Source of the DNA: Streptomyces sp. NBC_00440
Lineage (GTDB): Bacteria; Actinomycetota; Actinomycetes; Streptomycetales; Streptomycetaceae
NCBI RefSeq assembly: GCF_036014215.1
Contig: NZ_CP107921.1
Span: forward strand, 4,398,001 to 4,462,000
DNA length: 64,000 nucleotides
Reading direction: 5' to 3'
The first letter of the stretch is position 1. Each line of letters begins with the position of its first letter. This document shows positions 60,452-64,000 of the stretch, in pieces. The notes under the pieces are model-generated. The model did no database searches. It saw nothing but the letters and a program-made list of their open reading frames with translations, and had not been told where the DNA came from. The position numbers and the translations under genes were made by a program.

Positions 60452-60641
60452 GCAGCCGCAGCCGCAGCCGCAGCCGCAGCCGCAGCCGCAGCCGCAGCCG
60501 CAGCCGCAGCCGCAGCCGCAGCCGCAGCCGCAGCCGCAGCCGCAGCCGCAGCCGCAGCCGCAGCCGCAGCCGCAGCCGCAGCCGCAGCCGCAGCCGCAGC
60601 CGCAGCCGCAGCCGCAGCCGCAGCCGCAGCCGCAGCCGCAG
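60452..60641. repeat. GCAGCC hexamer microsatellite, about 31 units
   Basis: 190 bp of uninterrupted (GCAGCC)n lie between the GH3 stop and the GntR stop. On the minus strand one frame reads as (Cys-Gly)n and on the plus strand one as (Arg-Ser)n; neither has a gene context. Long perfect hexamer arrays are rare and would vary in length between strains. Confidence 0.95.
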
Positions 60642-60650
60642 ACGTATGCG

Positions 60651-61469
60651 TCAGGGGCGGGCCGGAGCCGCGCCCGGCTGGGGCGGCTGGAGGATGGAGA
60701 GCGGGTCGCCGGTGGGGGCGACGAGGTATTTAGCCAGGTAGGCGGGCTTGCCGCCCAGTTGCGCGGTCTGCGTGATGATGAGCAGCGGATCGGTGGGGCG
60801 CAGCCCGAGGAGCCTGCCGCGGGTGGCTCCGGCGATGCCGGCGGTGATCGTGCATTCACCGGGGCCGAAGACCGGCCCGAGTATGCCGGTCATGGCGCCG
60901 AGCAGGGTGCGCGGACTGTCGTGCAGCTCCTGCACCCGGTCGGCCACCACGGGGGAGAGCGCGCGGAGTTCCGAACCGCAGGCGATGTGCTCCTGGACGA
61001 GGGCCAGTTGCTCCGTACCACGGGTCAGCCGGGTCTCACAGAACCAGGCGTTGCTGCCCTCTTCCAGCCCGAGGCCCTGGAGGACGAAGTCCGTCGTGCG
61101 CTGGAGGTTCATCTCCAGGCGCTCGGCACGCACCGGCTGTTCGGGCGTGGTGAGGGTCTCCTCGAAGGGCTGCAACTGCTCCAGGCCCTGGCGCGGGAGG
61201 GTCTGGCTGACGAACCGTCCCACTCCGCGACGGGTGCGGATGAGCCCGTCCTCCTCCAGCAGCATGAGGGCCTCGCGCACCACCGTGCGGCTCACCCCGA
61301 GCCGGGTGCCGAGGTCGGCCTCCTTGGGCAGGGCCGAGCCCAGCGGGAAGACCTGGTCCCGGATGCCCTGTGCGAGGCGGGAGTAGACGGCCACCCGCAG
61401 CGGCTGGCCCACGGAGACGGTCATGGGTTCGGCCAGGAACCCATCGACGGTGACGGCGGTGCCGGTCAC
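60651..61469 (-). CDS. GntR/HutC-type regulator (UTRA domain)
   Basis: 272 residues. The winged helix (about residues 25-95) is YSRLAQGIRDQVFPLGSALPKEADLGTRLGVSRTVVREALMLLEEDGL. The UTRA ligand domain follows, including NAWFCETRLTRGTEQLALVQEHI and AYLAKYLVAPTGD. It likely senses a sugar or nucleoside. GTG start at 61469 with GAGG 6 nt upstream; the ATG further in is an alternative. Divergent from the MFS transporter and nucleoside hydrolase, so it probably regulates them. Confidence 0.87.
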   Translation of the reverse strand: MTGTAVTVDGFLAEPMTVSVGQPLRVAVYSRLAQGIRDQVFPLGSALPKEADLGTRLGVSRTVVREALMLLEEDGLIRTRRGVGRFVSQTLPRQGLEQLQPFEETLTTPEQPVRAERLEMNLQRTTDFVLQGLGLEEGSNAWFCETRLTRGTEQLALVQEHIACGSELRALSPVVADRVQELHDSPRTLLGAMTGILGPVFGPGECTITAGIAGATRGRLLGLRPTDPLLIITQTAQLGGKPAYLAKYLVAPTGDPLSILQPPQPGAAPARP

Positions 61470-61531
61470 GGCGTACCTCGCTTCGCTACGGGCCGGTGAT
61501 CCGGTCCATCTAACCAGAAATCCATCGACAC

Positions 61532-61560
61532 TAGACGCATGTCGGACGGAGAGGTATAAC
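61532..61560 (+). promoter_or_regulatory. Promoter of the MFS-nucleoside hydrolase operon
   Basis: -35-like TAGACG (61532-61537) and -10 TATAAC (61555-61560), 17 bp apart. The GTG start follows 49 nt later. The AT-rich spacer region is shared with the divergent GntR gene. Confidence 0.55.
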
Positions 61561-61608
61561 ATCTCACATCAGCCAAGAGTGTGACTCAATGTAACGATGA
61601 GGTTCCTT

Positions 61609-63057
61609 GTGAACACAGGCAGTCCGGGCGGCAGCTCAGGAATCAGAGACCCAAACCCGTCGAAAAACGGTGAAAAGCCGGGTGAAACACCAGGTGGAAC
61701 GCCACTCCTCCAGGGGAGGAAGGCGGCCGTCCTGGTGGCGACGCTGTTGCTGAGCGTCATCGCCTACCAGTTGAACGCCAGCATGATCACCCCGGCGCTG
61801 CCGGAAATGGCGCGTCAACTCCACGGAAGCGTGGACGGGATAGCCCAGGTCTCCTCGCTGTTCTTCCTGGCCGGAGCGATCACGGGCGTCGTCCTGAGCC
61901 GCCTCAGCGACTTCTGGGGACGCCGCCGGATCCTCATCGCGGTCCTGATCGTGACCTCCGTGGGCACGGTGCTGTGCATCGCCGCCCCGAACCTGCCGGT
62001 CCTGCTGACCGGCCGGGTGCTCCAGGGCGCGTCGAGTGCCGCCTTCCAGATCGCGTACGTCGTCCTCAACGAGCGCCTCAGCAAGAAGGTCTTCGCCACC
62101 GCCCTCGGAGTGATCACCGCGATCAACGGTGGTGTCGGCGGCGTGGACGGGCTCCTGGGCGGCAGGCTCTCCGACGCCCTCGGATACCGGTCGATCTTCG
62201 CCGTGATCCTGGTCATCGGTGTCGCCGCTTCGGTCTGTGTGGCGTTCGTCCTGCCCAAGGACGGGCAGCCCGTCAAGGGCCGGATGGACTGGTGGGGCGC
62301 GGCCACCCTGTCGATCGCGCTGTACTGCGTCACGTACCTCGTCTCGCACGGTTTCGCCGACGGCTGGCACAGCGCGAGCACCCTCGGCTACCTGGCAGGC
62401 ACGGTCGTCTCGGCCGTCGCCTTCGGAATGGTCGAACGCCGCAGGGCCACCCCGCTGATCGCGCTCAAGCACCTCAAGTCCCGCCAGGTGTGGCCGGTCA
62501 TCGCGACGACCGTGATCGCGCTGTCCGGGATCTTCGCGGTCATCAACTTCACCGTTGTGGTCATCAGCCAGAACCCGAAGACCGGCTTCGGTATGACCGC
62601 CACGGAGTCGTCGCTGCTGTTCCTCACACCCGCGGCGCTGATCGGGCTGGCCGCCGCGCCGATGGCCGGGCGGCTGGCCGACCGGCGGGGCTGGCTGATC
62701 ACACTCCGCGTGGGTCTGGTCCTGAGCATCGTGGCGCTGTGCGTCATTGCCTCGTACCCGCTGGAGAAGTGGACCGTCTTCGCGGCGGTCGCCTTCCTCG
62801 GCATCACGTACAACGGCCTCGTCCTGACCACGGTGAACGGCCTGGGCGTCCTCAACTCGCCCAAGGACGCGCCCGCCGCGCTGCCGGGCCTCAACAGCGC
62901 CGCCTTCGGGATCGGCGCGAGTACCGGCATCGGTATCGTCGCCCCGTACGCGGCCCGCGCCACGCACGCCGGCTACAGCACGGCCCTGTGGATCTCGGTG
63001 GGAATCACCGTCCTCGCCCTGGTGGCCAGCCTGTTCATCACCCGGCGGGCAGACTGA
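61609..63057 (+). CDS. MFS transporter (DHA2-like)
   Basis: 482 residues with about 14 helices. Landmarks are NASMITPALPEMARQL, the LSDFWGRRRILIAVLI loop between helices 2 and 3, and QGASSAAFQIAYVVLNERL. It may import nucleosides or export a drug; the adjacent nucleoside hydrolase favours nucleoside transport, by position only. GTG start at 61609 follows GAGG at 6 nt; an ATG at 61597 lacks a site. Confidence 0.88.
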   Translation: MNTGSPGGSSGIRDPNPSKNGEKPGETPGGTPLLQGRKAAVLVATLLLSVIAYQLNASMITPALPEMARQLHGSVDGIAQVSSLFFLAGAITGVVLSRLSDFWGRRRILIAVLIVTSVGTVLCIAAPNLPVLLTGRVLQGASSAAFQIAYVVLNERLSKKVFATALGVITAINGGVGGVDGLLGGRLSDALGYRSIFAVILVIGVAASVCVAFVLPKDGQPVKGRMDWWGAATLSIALYCVTYLVSHGFADGWHSASTLGYLAGTVVSAVAFGMVERRRATPLIALKHLKSRQVWPVIATTVIALSGIFAVINFTVVVISQNPKTGFGMTATESSLLFLTPAALIGLAAAPMAGRLADRRGWLITLRVGLVLSIVALCVIASYPLEKWTVFAAVAFLGITYNGLVLTTVNGLGVLNSPKDAPAALPGLNSAAFGIGASTGIGIVAPYAARATHAGYSTALWISVGITVLALVASLFITRRAD

Positions 63058-63233
63058 CCGGCACACCCGCACAGGCACCCGGCGAGCGGCCCGACAGCCG
63101 CACCGGCACCAGCCGCGCGACACACACCGCCACATCCACCGCGGCCCCCGCGCCCACACCCGCCCCGACACCCACCCGCCCCGATACCCACCCCACCGGC
63201 ATCCACTGCCCCGACCGCGAAGGACGTCCTCCC

Positions 63234-64000
63234 ATGACAGCCCAGCCGCTCTACTTCGACTGCGACACCGGCATCGACGACTCGATGGCACTCGCCTATC
63301 TGCTGGCATCCCCCGAGATCGAGATAGCCGGCATCGGCACCGTCAGCGGCAACGTCAATTCCACCCAGGCGGCCCGTAACACCCTGGCGCTCACCCAGCT
63401 CGCCGGGCGCGCCACCATCCCCGTCGCCGTCGGCGCGGCCGACCCCCAGGCCGGTACGTACGGGGGCTCCGTGCCGCACATCCACGGCCACAACGGCATC
63501 GGCGACATCACCGTGCCCGACTCGGCCCAGTCGGCCGTCGCGCAGGACGCCGCCGACATGATCATCGAGCTGGCCCGCACCCACCGGGGAAAGCTGCGGC
63601 TGCTCACCACCGGCCCGCTCACCAACGTGGCCGAGGCCCTCCGCCGTGAGCCCGAACTGCCCTCCCTGGTGCAGGACATCACCATCATGGGCGGCGCCGC
63701 GCAGCAGAGCGGAAACGTCACGCCGGTCGCCGAGGCGAACATCCACAACGACCCCGAGGCCGCCGCCGAAGTCCTCGCCGCGCCCTGGGACATCACGCTC
63801 GTCCCGCTCGACGTCACCCTCGCCCACACCCTCGAAGAGGCGGACCGCCGGCGCCTGCTGGACTCGGGCCGCCCGCTGCCCGTCGCCCTGGGCGAGATGA
63901 TGGACCTCTACTACGACTTCTACCTGGAGACGTTCGGCCGCCGCTGCTGCGCGGTGCACGACCCGCTGGCGGCGGCCATCGCCGTCGGCGGTGTGGTGCC
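63234..64000 (+). CDS. Inosine-uridine preferring nucleoside hydrolase, N-terminal part (cut by window edge)
   Basis: 255 residues are visible. The N-terminal DCDTGIDDSMALAYLL is the DxDxxxDD calcium-binding active-site motif; MGGAAQQSGNVTPVAEANIHNDPEAAAEVL and HDPLAAA follow as in the family. It hydrolyses nucleosides to base and ribose. ATG 63234 has AAGGA at 9 nt. The 177 bp before it are C-rich with CACCCGCC-type repeats and no terminator, so it is probably co-transcribed with the MFS gene. Confidence 0.93.
   Translation, partial: MTAQPLYFDCDTGIDDSMALAYLLASPEIEIAGIGTVSGNVNSTQAARNTLALTQLAGRATIPVAVGAADPQAGTYGGSVPHIHGHNGIGDITVPDSAQSAVAQDAADMIIELARTHRGKLRLLTTGPLTNVAEALRREPELPSLVQDITIMGGAAQQSGNVTPVAEANIHNDPEAAAEVLAAPWDITLVPLDVTLAHTLEEADRRRLLDSGRPLPVALGEMMDLYYDFYLETFGRRCCAVHDPLAAAIAVGGVV

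Noticed and set aside
60427..60741. An (Arg-Ser)n open frame over the hexamer repeat
   Set aside because: The frame is made only by the GCAGCC microsatellite; there is no start context and no conserved sequence.

Overview
The window is about 70% GC, has strongly GC-biased third codon positions and many GTG/TTG starts, and encodes a chaplin, a class F sortase, SigE-type sigma factors and abundant regulators. Together these point to a Streptomyces chromosome. Housekeeping genes in the order purA ... YbaB-recR ... lysC-asd suggest the conserved core rather than an arm. No rRNA, tRNA, CRISPR array or intact insertion sequence was found.

Layout. 1-2000: an ABC-transporter ATPase cut by the left edge, its divergent MarR-like regulator, and a diacylglycerol-kinase-like protein. 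2101-5714: purA, a secreted-effector-like protein with an eCIS-type N-terminal motif, and a DUF6191 membrane protein. 5712-10546: a TetR/Tet(X)-like monooxygenase pair with a striking double operator, an RsmC/RlmG-type methyltransferase, an SRPBCC protein, a VapBC-like toxin-antitoxin pair and a small membrane protein. 10774-20287: a class III aminotransferase, a giant STAND NTPase with WD40 repeats, a berberine-bridge-type oxidoreductase flanked by a degenerate direct repeat, a GT39-type membrane glycosyltransferase with no normal start codon, and a Tat-exported metallo-beta-lactamase-fold hydrolase. 20583-28932: a GntR regulator coupled to a fused GT2/membrane glycosyltransferase, a sugar-nucleotide epimerase, a BenE transporter behind a decapitated cystathionine synthase gene, and a divergent HemC.

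29074-42155: a SLATT-domain protein, YbaB, recR, DUF5063, a PhyH dioxygenase, a histidine-rich repeat surface protein with its class F sortase, an MDR dehydrogenase/XRE pair, lysC-asd (aspartate pathway), and a sigma factor with a coupled membrane protein that is probably its anti-sigma factor. 42208-56096: SURF1, an S9 peptidase and an SLC13 transporter on the minus strand; then a PucR regulator divergent from an NfeD-like protein, a flotillin and a 1680-residue AAA ATPase. The ATPase gene carries a 165-bp palindromic element in frame. 56263-64000: a chaplin with a DHG-rich tail, GH16 and GH3 glycosidases around a perfect LacI-type operator, a long GCAGCC microsatellite, and a GntR regulator divergent from an MFS transporter and a nucleoside hydrolase cut by the right edge.

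The most unusual items are the repeat surface protein with sortase F and its recurring PHGGMxTGGG motif, the palindromic insertion in the ATPase gene, the eCIS-like effector, and the duplicated leader beside the glycosyltransferase with an ATC at its expected start. Several genes (at 421, 5757, 10774, 15697, 24760 and 32948) have a TANNNT -10 box 6-8 nt before the ATG and no Shine-Dalgarno sequence, so they are probably leaderless.
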